A DNA stretch of 64,000 bases from the NCBI RefSeq assembly GCF_039525035.1, contig NZ_BAAAHE010000045.1, positions 23,028 to 87,027 on the forward strand. Reading direction: 5' to 3'. Source of the DNA: Sporichthya brevicatena. GTDB taxonomy: Bacteria > Actinomycetota > Actinomycetes > Sporichthyales > Sporichthyaceae. Below the pieces are notes generated by a model. It did no database searches. It was not told the origin of the DNA and worked only from the letters and a program-made list of their open reading frames with translations. Both the position numbers and the translations under genes were made by a program. Shown here in pieces: positions 25,998 to 35,598 of the stretch. How positions within the stretch are numbered: the stretch's first letter is position 1; the number at the start of each line of letters is the position of its first letter.

Positions 25998-26957
25998 GTG
26001 AAGCTGCTGGTCACCGGTGGCGCGGGTTACATCGGCAGTGTGGTCACGGCGCTGCTGCTCGCCGACGGCCACGACGTCGTCGTCCTCGACGACCTCTCGA
26101 CCGGCCACGCGGACGCCGTCCCGGCCGGCGCCGAGCTCGTCCGGGCCCGCGTCCACGACGCCGCGGACGTGCTGGACCCGTCGTTCGACGCGGTCCTGCA
26201 CTTCGCGGCGAAGTCCCTGGTCGGGGAGTCGGTCGCCCGTCCGGAGCTGTACTGGGAGAACAACGTCGTCGGGTCGCTGGCGCTGCTGGACGCGATGCGC
26301 GGCGCCGGGGTGCGGCGCCTGGTCTTCTCCTCCACCGCGGCGACCTACGGCGAGCCGGACACGATGCCCATCACCGAGGACACCCCGCCCCGGCCCACGA
26401 ACCCGTACGGCATGACCAAGCTCACCGTCGACATGGCGATCGCGGCCGAGTGCGCCGCCCACGAACTCGGGGCCTTCAGCCTGCGGTACTTCAACGTCGC
26501 GGGCGCCCACCTCGGCGGCGCGGTCCCGCTCGGCGAGCGGCACGACCCCGAGACACACCTGATCCCGAACCTGCTCAAGGTCGCGACCGGCGAGAACCCG
26601 GAGGCCAAGCTGTTCGGCTCGGACTATCCGACCCGGGACGGGACGTGCGTCCGCGACTACATCCACGTCACCGACCTCGCCGACGCCCACGTCCGCGCCC
26701 TGACCCGGATCACCCCGGGCCGGCACGAGATCTGCAACCTCGGCAGCGGGTCCGGCTTCACCGTCCGGGAAGTCCTCGCCGCGGTCCGCGCGGTCACCGG
26801 CCACCCGATCCCGGCCGCCGACCACCCGCGCCGCCCCGGCGACCCCCCGACGCTGATCGCGTCCAACGCCCGCGCCCGCGAGCTGCTGGAGTGGACCCCG
26901 GTCCGCGACATCACCGCGATGGCCGCCGACGCCTGGGCCTTCGCGCAGAAAGCCTGA
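25998..26957 (+). CDS. galE: UDP-glucose 4-epimerase
   Basis: A 319-residue extended short-chain dehydrogenase that interconverts UDP-glucose and UDP-galactose for the Leloir pathway and cell-wall galactan. It has the NAD motif GGAGYIGS, the catalytic YGMTK pair, the Ser/Thr in FSSTAATYG, and the substrate segments HLIPNLLKVA and RDGTCVRDYIHVTDLADAH. GTG 25998 is divergent from purS. Family A copy A3 follows its stop by 15 nt. Confidence 0.93.
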   Translation: MKLLVTGGAGYIGSVVTALLLADGHDVVVLDDLSTGHADAVPAGAELVRARVHDAADVLDPSFDAVLHFAAKSLVGESVARPELYWENNVVGSLALLDAMRGAGVRRLVFSSTAATYGEPDTMPITEDTPPRPTNPYGMTKLTVDMAIAAECAAHELGAFSLRYFNVAGAHLGGAVPLGERHDPETHLIPNLLKVATGENPEAKLFGSDYPTRDGTCVRDYIHVTDLADAHVRALTRITPGRHEICNLGSGSGFTVREVLAAVRAVTGHPIPAADHPRRPGDPPTLIASNARARELLEWTPVRDITAMAADAWAFAQKA

Positions 26958-26971
26958 CGCCGCCGGTGAAA

Positions 26972-26988
26972 AAAGGGTGTCACCCTTT
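26972..26988. repeat. Family A dyad repeat, single copy (A3)
   Basis: AAAGGGT-GTC-ACCCTTT, 15 nt after the galE stop. It is one half of the head-to-head units at 2107-2149 and 16019-16068. The 263-bp gap up to 27220 holds no gene that I can support. Confidence 0.75.
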
Positions 26989-27220
26989 GGTGACGAGGGC
27001 GGGCGCTGGGCCGTCCGACGGACTACGAATCGGGCGCTGCGGCACATACCGGCCGACGGCGCTGGAGTTCACCCGGTCGCGAGCGCAACAGTTGGCGAAA
27101 TCGCCGGACGGCGCGCGGGGGGCGTGCCTACTCTCAGTTATCTCGAAGGCCATCGCGCGGGGGTGCGGTCGCCGGATCTGAGGGCTCGGGGGAGCCTGCG
27201 ATGTGTGGGCGGGTGGGGGA

Positions 27221-28447
27221 ATGACGACGTCCAGAACGGGTGGTCAGGGCACTCGTGTGCCGACGGACACCGCGCTGATTGCGGCCGCGCGCCGCGGCGA
27301 CATCGACGCTTTCGACTCGCTCACGGACCGTCACCGTGAGGCTGCGCTCCGCTTCGTCCGTCGTACCTCGCACGGCTCGGACCACCTCGTCGACGCCGCC
27401 ATCACCGCCACCCGCGCCGACCTGCTGACCGGCTCCGGTCCCACGACCGCGTTCCGCGCCCACCTGCTCGACGCCGTGCGGCGCGAGCAGGGCGGGATGC
27501 GCCGCGGCCGCCGCAAGGGCGTCGAGGGCGAGACCGGGCCGTTCCCGGCCGCGTGCGTCGCCACGACCGCGAAGGCCTTCGCCGGCCTGTCCGAGGAGGC
27601 CCAGGCCGCCCTCTGGCACACCGAGGTCGAGGGCGAACCGCTGCTGGAGACCGGCAAGCTGCTGGGCCTGGACGCGACCGGCGTCGCCGAGCTCAGCTTC
27701 GCCGCCCGCGACACCCTGCGCGCCGCCCAGTTGCTGGAGCACCGGGCCGCGATCAGCAGCCCCGACTGCCGCTGGACGACCAACCGCCTCGGCGGCTACG
27801 CCCGCAACACCCTCTCCGCCGAGGACCACACCAAGGTTTCCGAGCACCTCGACGGCTGCGACCTGTGCGCCGGCGTCGCTCCCGCCGTGATCGCGGTCGA
27901 GTCCGACCTCGCGCTGCTCGTCGCCACCGTCGTGCTCGGGTCGGCCGCGGAGGCGTACCTGGACCGTGAGGGCGCCGGGATCGCCCGCGCCGGCGGTTTC
28001 GCCGGGCTGATGCGGGACGCCGCGCGCCCCGTCGCCGTCGCGATCTCCGCGATCGCCCTGATCACCGCCGGCCTGCTGGGCACCCTCGCCTTCGCCGACG
28101 AGGACACCGCCAAGCGCGAGGTCGCGACCCCGTCGACGTTCACCGCGATCCCGGTCGCGCCGACGAACCCGATCTCCGACGACGGCCCCTCCTCCGGCGA
28201 GGGCTCGTCGGGCCGCGAGGACGTCCGCCCGACCCCGAGGCCCAAGGCCCGTACCGAGGCCCGGTCCGTCGTCCGGACCGAGCGCGTCACCACCGTCGAG
28301 GTCTCGGACGTGAAGTCCGACCCGGTCCGGCCCGTGGTCGAGGACGAGACCGAGGACGACGGCCTCTCGCTCAACCTCGGCGTCACGAAGCTGAACATCA
28401 ACCCCGGTGCGGGCCTGCTCGGCCTGCCGGGGATCTCCCTGGGCTGA
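27221..28447 (+). CDS. ECF sigma-like protein fused to zinc-finger anti-sigma and membrane anchor
   Basis: A 408-residue fusion. Residues 12-85 resemble sigma region 2 (ALIAAARRGDIDAFDSLTDRH). Residues 120-170 resemble region 4 (FAGLSEEAQAALWHTEVEGEPLLETGKLLGLDATGVAELSF). A zf-HC2 anti-sigma motif follows, H209-x3-C213-x2-C216 (SEHLDGCDLC). One membrane helix is at about 270-293, and then a Pro/Thr/acidic outer tail of about 115 residues. The layout recalls actinobacterial ECF groups with a C-terminal zinc-finger and membrane extension. The sigma part is divergent, so it may be a membrane-held sigma factor or a pure regulator. ATG 27221 is chosen over GTG 27203. Confidence 0.75.
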   Translation: MTTSRTGGQGTRVPTDTALIAAARRGDIDAFDSLTDRHREAALRFVRRTSHGSDHLVDAAITATRADLLTGSGPTTAFRAHLLDAVRREQGGMRRGRRKGVEGETGPFPAACVATTAKAFAGLSEEAQAALWHTEVEGEPLLETGKLLGLDATGVAELSFAARDTLRAAQLLEHRAAISSPDCRWTTNRLGGYARNTLSAEDHTKVSEHLDGCDLCAGVAPAVIAVESDLALLVATVVLGSAAEAYLDREGAGIARAGGFAGLMRDAARPVAVAISAIALITAGLLGTLAFADEDTAKREVATPSTFTAIPVAPTNPISDDGPSSGEGSSGREDVRPTPRPKARTEARSVVRTERVTTVEVSDVKSDPVRPVVEDETEDDGLSLNLGVTKLNINPGAGLLGLPGISLG

Positions 28448-28462
28448 CCGGCACCACCACCT

Positions 28463-28524
28463 GCACTGGAGATGTCATCTCCAGTGCCGTGGGCCGGATG
28501 CACTGGAGATGTCATCTCCAATGC
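28463..28524. repeat. Family B dyad repeat pair (copies B3, B4)
   Basis: B3 is GCACTGGAGAT-GTC-ATCTCCAGTGC (28463-28487, 11-bp perfect arms). B4 is GCA(C)TGGAGAT-GTC-ATCTCCA(A)TGC (28500-28524, one mismatch). The centres at 28475 and 28512 are 37 bp apart, exactly as in the pair at 22303-22357. They lie between the convergent sigma-fusion and purB genes. Confidence 0.85.
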
Positions 28525-28530
28525 CGGGGG

Positions 28531-29838
28531 TCAGGCGAGCTTCTCCAGGCGCTCGAACATCGGCGCGAGGCGGGCGACGAACCGCTCGGGACGGCAGACC
28601 TCGTCGAGGCGCGCCTCGTCGAGGGTGATGCCGGCGTCGGCGGCGCGGGCGCGCAGGGTCTCCCGGAACGGGATGCCCTCCTGCCAGGTCTGCATCGCCG
28701 CGCCCTGGACGAGGGCGTAGGCGTCCTCGCGGGAGGCGCCCATCTCGACGACCTCGAGCAGGACCGTCGAGCTGTAGATCAGGCCGCCGGTGAGGTCGAG
28801 GTTCGCGCGCATGCGCTCGGCGTCGACGACCAGGCCCGAGACCAGGCGGTTCGTCAGGTGCAGCAGGTAGTCCGTCGCGGCCGCGGCGTCGGGCAGGGCG
28901 ATGCGCTCCACCGACGAGTGCGAGATGTCGCGCTCGTGCCAGAGCGGGATGCCCTCCATGACCGGCACGATCTGCGCCCGCACGATGCGGGCCATGCCGC
29001 AGATGCGCTCGGAGAGGATCGGGTTCTTCTTGTGCGGCATGGCCGACGAGCCCTTCTGGCCCTTGCCGAAGGGCTCCCAGGTCTCGCGGACCTCGGTGCG
29101 CTGGCCGTGCCGGACCTCGAGGGCGATCGCCTCGCAGACCGTCGCCAGAATCGCGAGCGCCGACACCCACTCGGAGATGCCGTCACGCAGCACGACCTGC
29201 GTCGAGACGTCGGCCGGGCGCAGCCCGAGCGCGGCGGCGACGTGGGTCTCGACGGCGGGGTCGATGTTCGAGTACGTCCCGACGGCGCCCGAGATCGCCA
29301 TGACGGCGACGGACTCGCGGGCGCGGCGCAGGCGGTCGCGGGAGCGGGCCATGCCGAAGGCGAAGTCCGCGACGCGGTGGCCCCAGACGTCCGGCTCGCC
29401 GTGGATGCCGTGGGTGCGGCCGACGCGCAGGGTCTCGCGGTGCGCGAGCGCGTGGTCGCGCAGCGTCGCGACGAGGGTGTCCGCCTTCTCCAGCAGGATG
29501 TCCGTCGCCTCGACCAGCTGCAGCCCGAGGGCGGTGTCGAGCAGGTCGGAGGACGTCATGCCGAAGTGCACGTAGGCCGCGGCCTCGCGGGGCGTGGTGT
29601 TGTCCGCCCACGCCGAGAGGAACGCGATGACGTCGTGCTGCGTGACGTCCTCGATCGCCTTCACGGCCTCGGGGGTCGGCGGGGGCGCGTTGCGCACCGG
29701 CTCGACGACGTCGGCCGGCACGACGCCCGCCGCCGCGTGCGCCTCCAGCACCAACGTCTCCACGTGGCACCACAGCTCGTACTTGTGCGCCTCGCTCCAG
29801 ACGCGGCCCATCTCGGGCAGGGTGTACCGCTCAATCAC
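28531..29838 (-). CDS. purB: Adenylosuccinate lyase
   Basis: A 435-residue fumarase-superfamily lyase acting twice in purine synthesis, splitting SAICAR to AICAR and adenylosuccinate to AMP. Motifs are HFGMTSSDLLDTALG, RVGRTHGIHGEP (catalytic His) and the signature KGSSAMPHKKNP. GTG 29838 has GGGAGG about 9 nt upstream. It is the third gene after purA and purD, with a 37-nt gap. Confidence 0.96.
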   Translation of the reverse strand: MIERYTLPEMGRVWSEAHKYELWCHVETLVLEAHAAAGVVPADVVEPVRNAPPPTPEAVKAIEDVTQHDVIAFLSAWADNTTPREAAAYVHFGMTSSDLLDTALGLQLVEATDILLEKADTLVATLRDHALAHRETLRVGRTHGIHGEPDVWGHRVADFAFGMARSRDRLRRARESVAVMAISGAVGTYSNIDPAVETHVAAALGLRPADVSTQVVLRDGISEWVSALAILATVCEAIALEVRHGQRTEVRETWEPFGKGQKGSSAMPHKKNPILSERICGMARIVRAQIVPVMEGIPLWHERDISHSSVERIALPDAAAATDYLLHLTNRLVSGLVVDAERMRANLDLTGGLIYSSTVLLEVVEMGASREDAYALVQGAAMQTWQEGIPFRETLRARAADAGITLDEARLDEVCRPERFVARLAPMFERLEKLA

Positions 29839-29875
29839 CGGGCCATCCTCCCGTACGGCCCCCCGTACCCCGAAA

Positions 29876-31144
29876 TCAGCCGGGGACGGTGATCTCGCCG
29901 CGCTCGGCGGCGAGGGCGATGTCGGTGCGGTGGTGGGAGCCGTCGAGGGTGACCGCGGCAACGCCGGCGTAGGCGCGGGAGCGGGCCTCGGCGAGGTCCG
30001 TCCCGGTCGCGGTGACGCACAGGACGCGGCCGCCGGCGCTGACGACCTCTCCGGCGTCGTTGCGGGCGGTGCCCGCGTGGATCACGTGCACACCCTCCAG
30101 CGCATTGGCCGCGTCGAGGCCGGTGATCGGGTCGCCGGTGCGCGGGGTGCCCGGGTAGTTGTGGGACGCGACGACGACGGTCACCGCGGAGCCGGAGTGC
30201 CAGGTCAGCGGCTCGGCCTGGTCGAGCTCCCCGGTCGCCGCGGCGAGCAGCAGCGCGCCGAGCGGGTTGCGCAGCAGCGCGAGGACGACCTGTGTCTCCG
30301 GGTCGCCGAAGCGCGCGTTGAACTCGACGACGCGCAGCCCGCGCGAGGTCAGCGCGAGACCGGCGTAGAGCAGACCTGCGAACGGCGTCCCGCGCCGCCG
30401 CATCTCGTCGACGGTCGGCTGCAGGACGCGCTCCGTCACCTGTTCGACGAGGCCGGCCGGGGCCCACCGCAGCGGCGAGTACGCGCCCATGCCGCCGGTG
30501 TTCGGCCCGGAGTCGCCGTCGCCGACGCGCTTGAAGTCCTGCGCGGGCTGCAGCGGGCGAACGGTCTGACCATCCGTCAGAGCGAAGAGGGAGACCTCCG
30601 GCCCGTCGAGGAACTCCTCGACGACGACCCGGCCCGCACACGCCTTCGCGTGAGCCAGCGCCGCCTCGCGGTCGGAGGTGACCACGACGCCCTTGCCGGC
30701 GGCGAGGCCGTCGTCCTTGACGACGTAGGGCGCACCGAACGCGTCGAGCGCGGCCGCGACCTGGTCGAGGTCGTCGCAGACGCGCGCCATCGCGGTCGGC
30801 ACCCCGGCCGCGGCCATCACGTCCTTGGCGAAGGCCTTCGAGCCCTCGAGCACCGCCGCCGCGGCGGACGGTCCGAAGCAGGCGATCCCCCGGGCGCGCA
30901 CCGCGTCCGCGACACCGGCGACCAGCGGACCCTCCGGCCCGACGACGACGAGGTCGGCGTCGAGGGAGTCGGCGAGGTCCGCGACCGCCGCGGGGTCGGT
31001 CGCCGCCACCGGGTGGAGCGTCGCGAGATCCGCGATGCCCGCGTTCCCGGGTGCGCAGTGCACCGCGGTGACCGACGGGTCGTTCGACAGGGCCAGACAG
31101 AGCGCGTGCTCGCGGCCACCGCCGCCGATCACCAGAACCTTCAC
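29876..31144 (-). CDS. purD: Phosphoribosylamine-glycine ligase (GAR synthetase)
   Basis: A 422-residue ATP-grasp ligase for the second purine step. It begins [15 protein letters not shown]. It contains ATP-grasp segments [17 protein letters not shown], the signature [22 protein letters not shown] and the metal site [17 protein letters not shown] 31144 lies 23 nt after purA. TAGGCT sits 8 nt upstream, so an internal near-leaderless promoter is possible. Confidence 0.96.
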   Translation of the reverse strand: MKVLVIGGGGREHALCLALSNDPSVTAVHCAPGNAGIADLATLHPVAATDPAAVADLADSLDADLVVVGPEGPLVAGVADAVRARGIACFGPSAAAAVLEGSKAFAKDVMAAAGVPTAMARVCDDLDQVAAALDAFGAPYVVKDDGLAAGKGVVVTSDREAALAHAKACAGRVVVEEFLDGPEVSLFALTDGQTVRPLQPAQDFKRVGDGDSGPNTGGMGAYSPLRWAPAGLVEQVTERVLQPTVDEMRRRGTPFAGLLYAGLALTSRGLRVVEFNARFGDPETQVVLALLRNPLGALLLAAATGELDQAEPLTWHSGSAVTVVVASHNYPGTPRTGDPITGLDAANALEGVHVIHAGTARNDAGEVVSAGGRVLCVTATGTDLAEARSRAYAGVAAVTLDGSHHRTDIALAAERGEITVPG

Positions 31145-31167
31145 GGTCGGCGAGCCTAACCCGCGCG

Positions 31168-32466
<1,299 letters not shown>

Positions 32467-32526
32467 GCGGTCGCGCCTCTCCGATGTCGTTTACCTGCCG
32501 GACGGACTGCCGGCGAACAGCGCCCC

Positions 32527-32532
32527 AGGCTA
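32527..32532 (-). promoter_or_regulatory. Putative purA -10 element
   Basis: TAGCCT on the minus strand, followed by a leader of about 55 nt to the purA ATG. It lies just downstream of the hairpin that closes the preceding gene. No clear -35 match is seen. Confidence 0.5.
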
Positions 32533-32544
32533 GTGCGAACCCGA

Positions 32545-32590
32545 TGCGTCCGGCCAAGTGAGGGCTCGTGGCCACCGTTGGCCGGACGCA
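32545..32590 (-). terminator. Hairpin terminator after the MMPL-DUF3151 gene
   Basis: TGCGTCCGGCCAA (32545-32557) and TTGGCCGGACGCA (32578-32590) are perfect 13-bp arms around a 20-nt loop. The hairpin begins 5 nt after the stop at 32596. There is no T-run, as is common for actinobacterial terminators. Confidence 0.75.
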
Positions 32591-32595
32591 ATGAC

Positions 32596-35412
32596 CTAGC
32601 TTCGAGGCGCTGCGAGAGCGTCCGCCGCGGCCTGGCTGCTCTCGGCCAGGAAGGAGAAGCAGCGCTGCGCCTCCGCCTCCTCACCGATCGCGGCCGCGGC
32701 CCGGCCGAGCGCGTGCAGCGAGCGCAGGAAGCCCTGGTTGGGCTCGTGCTCCCACGGCACCGGCCCGTGGCCGCGCCAGCCGTTGCGCCGCAGCGCGTCG
32801 AGGCCGCGGTGGTAGCCGGTGCGCGCGTACGCGTAGGACTCGACGACCGAGCCCCGCGTGTACGCCGCGTCGGCCAGCGTCGCCCAGGCCCGCGAGTAGT
32901 CCGGGAACTGGGCGGCCACCTCAGTGGCGTCGGTGCCGCTGTCCATCAGGTCGCGAGCCTCGGGCAGTTCGGGCAGCAGCGTGGCCGGGGGCCCCGCGAG
33001 CAGGTTCTCGTGCGTCGTCACGCGGCCCATTGTGCCGTTGCGGCCGGACGAGGGCGACGGCACGGCCCCGCTCCCGGCGGCCGGCGCGCTGACCGGGACC
33101 ACGGGCGGGGGCGTGACGGCCTCGGCCGGCGTGTCCGGCGTCGTGACCTCGGTCAGGGCGGCCGGGGTGGCAGCCGCCGCGGCCGCAGCGGCGGCGGCGA
33201 TGCCGACCAGCGCCGGCACCGGGGCACCGGCGGGGGCACCGGCGGGAGCACCGACGGGAGCGCCGTCCTCCGGCGAACGCCGCGCGGTCGGGACGTAGTC
33301 GGCCTTGCCCATCTTGTTCGGCCACCAGATGTGGCGGTCGAAGTCGAGGGCGAGCGCGGTCACCAGGACCGAGCGGACGATGAAGGTGTCGATGATGACG
33401 CCGACCGCGACCACGAACCCGATCTCGACCATGAACACCATCGGGATCGCGCACATCACCGCGAAGGTGCCGGCGAGGACCAGGCCCGCCGAGGTGATGA
33501 CGCCGCCGGTGGCGGTGAGGCCGATGATCGCGCCCCTGCGGGTGCCGTGCTGCCGCGCCTCCTCCTGGACGCGCGTCATCAGGAAGATGTTGTAGTCGAT
33601 GCCGAGCGCGACGAGGAACACGAACGCCATCAGCGGCAGACCCGCGTCGGCACCCGCGTAGTTCAGCGGCCCGGTGAAGACCAGCGAGCTCAGGCCGAAC
33701 GCCGCGGCGAAGGACAGGACGACCGTCGCCAGCAGGAGGATCGGCGCGAGCAGCGACCGCAGCAGCCCGATCAGGATCAGGAAGACCACGGCGAGGGTGA
33801 TCGGGATGACCACCTTGTTGTCGCGGCTCGACGCGTCCTGGGTGTCGAGTGCGACCGCGGTGCTGCCACCGACGTGCGCGTTGCCCTCGTCGACCTGGTG
33901 GACCGCGTCGCGGACGCGTTCGATGGTGCGCTTGGCGGCCTTGCTGTCCGGCGGGTCCTCGAGCGTCGCCTCGATGTAGGCGAGGCCGTTCTGGACCGGG
34001 GCCTGGACGACCGAGCCCTCGACGATGCCGGGGACGCCCCCGAGGACGTCGGCCATCTCCTGGCTCTTGCCGCCGTTGCCCATGACGATGACGGGGTCAC
34101 CGCTGCCGGCCGGGAAGTGCGCCTGCAGGGCGCGGGCGCCGACGACCGAGTCCTGGGTCTTGGTGAAGCTGTCCTCGAACGCGAGGCCGCTGGCCGAGAG
34201 CTGCGTGACGCCGAGCGCGAGCGCGCCCAGCGCGAGCGAGGTGCCGATCCAGATCGGGCGCGGCTTGGTGGCGACGACGTTCGCGACCTTCGCCCAGACA
34301 CCGCGCTCGGACGGGTCCTCGGTGCCGAAGTTCGGGTGCGTGGGCCAGAACATCCACCGGCCGCCGAGGACCAGGAACGCCGGAAGCAGCGTCATCATCA
34401 CGCAGAGTCCGACGCCGATGCTGATCGCCAGCACCGGGCCCATGCTCGACGTGGAGTTCATGTCCGCGAAGGACAGGCAGAGCATGCCGAGGATGACGGT
34501 GACGCCGCTGGCGAAGACCGCCGGGCCCGCCCGGTGCAGTGCGAACGCCATCGCCTCGTGCCGGTCCTCGTGGCGCCGCAGCTCCTCGCGGTAGCGGGCG
34601 ACGAGCAGCAGGGCGTAGTCGGTCCCGGCGCCGAAGACCAGGATCGCCGCGATGATCTGAGCCTGCGCCGTCACGGTGATCGCGCCGCCGTCGGCGAGCA
34701 GGTAGATCATGCCGAGCGCGACCGAGAGCGCAGCCAGCGCCGACAGCACCGGCAGCAGCCAGAGGACCGGGCTCCGGTACGTGATCAGCAGGATGACGAT
34801 GACGACGCACATCGCCGCGAGCAGCACGGCGCCCTCGGTGCCCTCGAACGCATCGGCGAAGTCGCCGTTGAACCCGGCGGGGCCGGTGACGTGGACGAGC
34901 AGGCCGTCACCGGGCTGGTCGAAGGACTTGATCTCCTCGACGAAGCCGGGCAGCTTCTTCCAGCCGTCGCCCTTCTCGCCCATGTCGTACGGGACGAGCA
35001 TCTGCAGGGCCTGGCCGTCGGCCGACTCGAACGGGCCCTGGACCTCGGCCTCGACGCCCTCGATCTCGGCAAAGGACGCGACGTCGTTGCGCGCGCGCTC
35101 ACGGTCGGCGTCGGTGAGGCCCTCGCGCCGCTCGTAGACGACGACCGCCATGGCCTCGTTCGGGTTGTTGAAGCCCTCCATGGCCTTGTAGACCTGCGTG
35201 GACTCCGCGCTGCCCGGCAGCCAGTTGACCGCGTCGTTCTCCTGGACGTCGCCGAGCTTGCCGGCGAGCGGACCCATGCAGGCGGCGAAGATCACCCAGA
35301 AGAGGATGACCACGTACTTGGTCTTCGGCCCGCACGGGAAGCGCGCGAGCTTGCCCGCACCGCTGGCCCCGCTGGCAGTGCCGACGGAGCCGCCCGCCAT
35401 GTCGCCGTCCAT
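32596..35412 (-). CDS. MMPL/RND-type transporter fused in frame to a DUF3151 domain
   Basis: A 938-residue protein. Residues 1 to about 720 form an MMPL transporter: TM1 (KYVVILFWVIFAACMG), an outer loop, a helix bundle with FGAGTDYALLLVARYREEL, a second loop and FVFLVALGIDYNIFLMTRVQEEA. Such pumps export lipids or drugs, driven by protons via the GxDY motifs. An Ala/Pro-rich linker follows (about 725-794). Residues 795-938 are a full DUF3151 protein (ENLLAGPPATLLPEL, YAYARTGYHRGLDALRRNGWRG). DUF3151 is normally a separate gene next to purA. ATG 35412 has GGAGG. An internal ATG at 33030 could make DUF3151 alone, though its ribosome site is poor. Confidence 0.9.
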   Translation of the reverse strand: MDGDMAGGSVGTASGASGAGKLARFPCGPKTKYVVILFWVIFAACMGPLAGKLGDVQENDAVNWLPGSAESTQVYKAMEGFNNPNEAMAVVVYERREGLTDADRERARNDVASFAEIEGVEAEVQGPFESADGQALQMLVPYDMGEKGDGWKKLPGFVEEIKSFDQPGDGLLVHVTGPAGFNGDFADAFEGTEGAVLLAAMCVVIVILLITYRSPVLWLLPVLSALAALSVALGMIYLLADGGAITVTAQAQIIAAILVFGAGTDYALLLVARYREELRRHEDRHEAMAFALHRAGPAVFASGVTVILGMLCLSFADMNSTSSMGPVLAISIGVGLCVMMTLLPAFLVLGGRWMFWPTHPNFGTEDPSERGVWAKVANVVATKPRPIWIGTSLALGALALGVTQLSASGLAFEDSFTKTQDSVVGARALQAHFPAGSGDPVIVMGNGGKSQEMADVLGGVPGIVEGSVVQAPVQNGLAYIEATLEDPPDSKAAKRTIERVRDAVHQVDEGNAHVGGSTAVALDTQDASSRDNKVVIPITLAVVFLILIGLLRSLLAPILLLATVVLSFAAAFGLSSLVFTGPLNYAGADAGLPLMAFVFLVALGIDYNIFLMTRVQEEARQHGTRRGAIIGLTATGGVITSAGLVLAGTFAVMCAIPMVFMVEIGFVVAVGVIIDTFIVRSVLVTALALDFDRHIWWPNKMGKADYVPTARRSPEDGAPVGAPAGAPAGAPVPALVGIAAAAAAAAAATPAALTEVTTPDTPAEAVTPPPVVPVSAPAAGSGAVPSPSSGRNGTMGRVTTHENLLAGPPATLLPELPEARDLMDSGTDATEVAAQFPDYSRAWATLADAAYTRGSVVESYAYARTGYHRGLDALRRNGWRGHGPVPWEHEPNQGFLRSLHALGRAAAAIGEEAEAQRCFSFLAESSQAAADALAAPRS

Positions 35413-35598
35413 CCCGGAGTCCTCCGCGCGTCTGCCCGAGGTGTCCCTGGTGTCACACTCGTCGCACCGTGCATCGTTCCAGCCCGCGCGTTCGCGTCAC
35501 CAGCGCTGTGAGCTTGATTCACGATTTCCTGAACGGGGCTTCAACGTCGGATTGTAGAACCGCGTTCCACCGGTCCAGAAGTTGACCAAGCCCGGGGG

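Noticed and set aside
26958..27220. A tRNA or riboswitch in the galE-sigma gap
   Set aside because: No cloverleaf or known aptamer pattern could be seen. The only structured element is the short family A dyad.
22303..28524. A CRISPR array
   Set aside because: Only two repeats per locus, palindromic units of about 17-25 nt, 13-20 nt between units and no cas genes.
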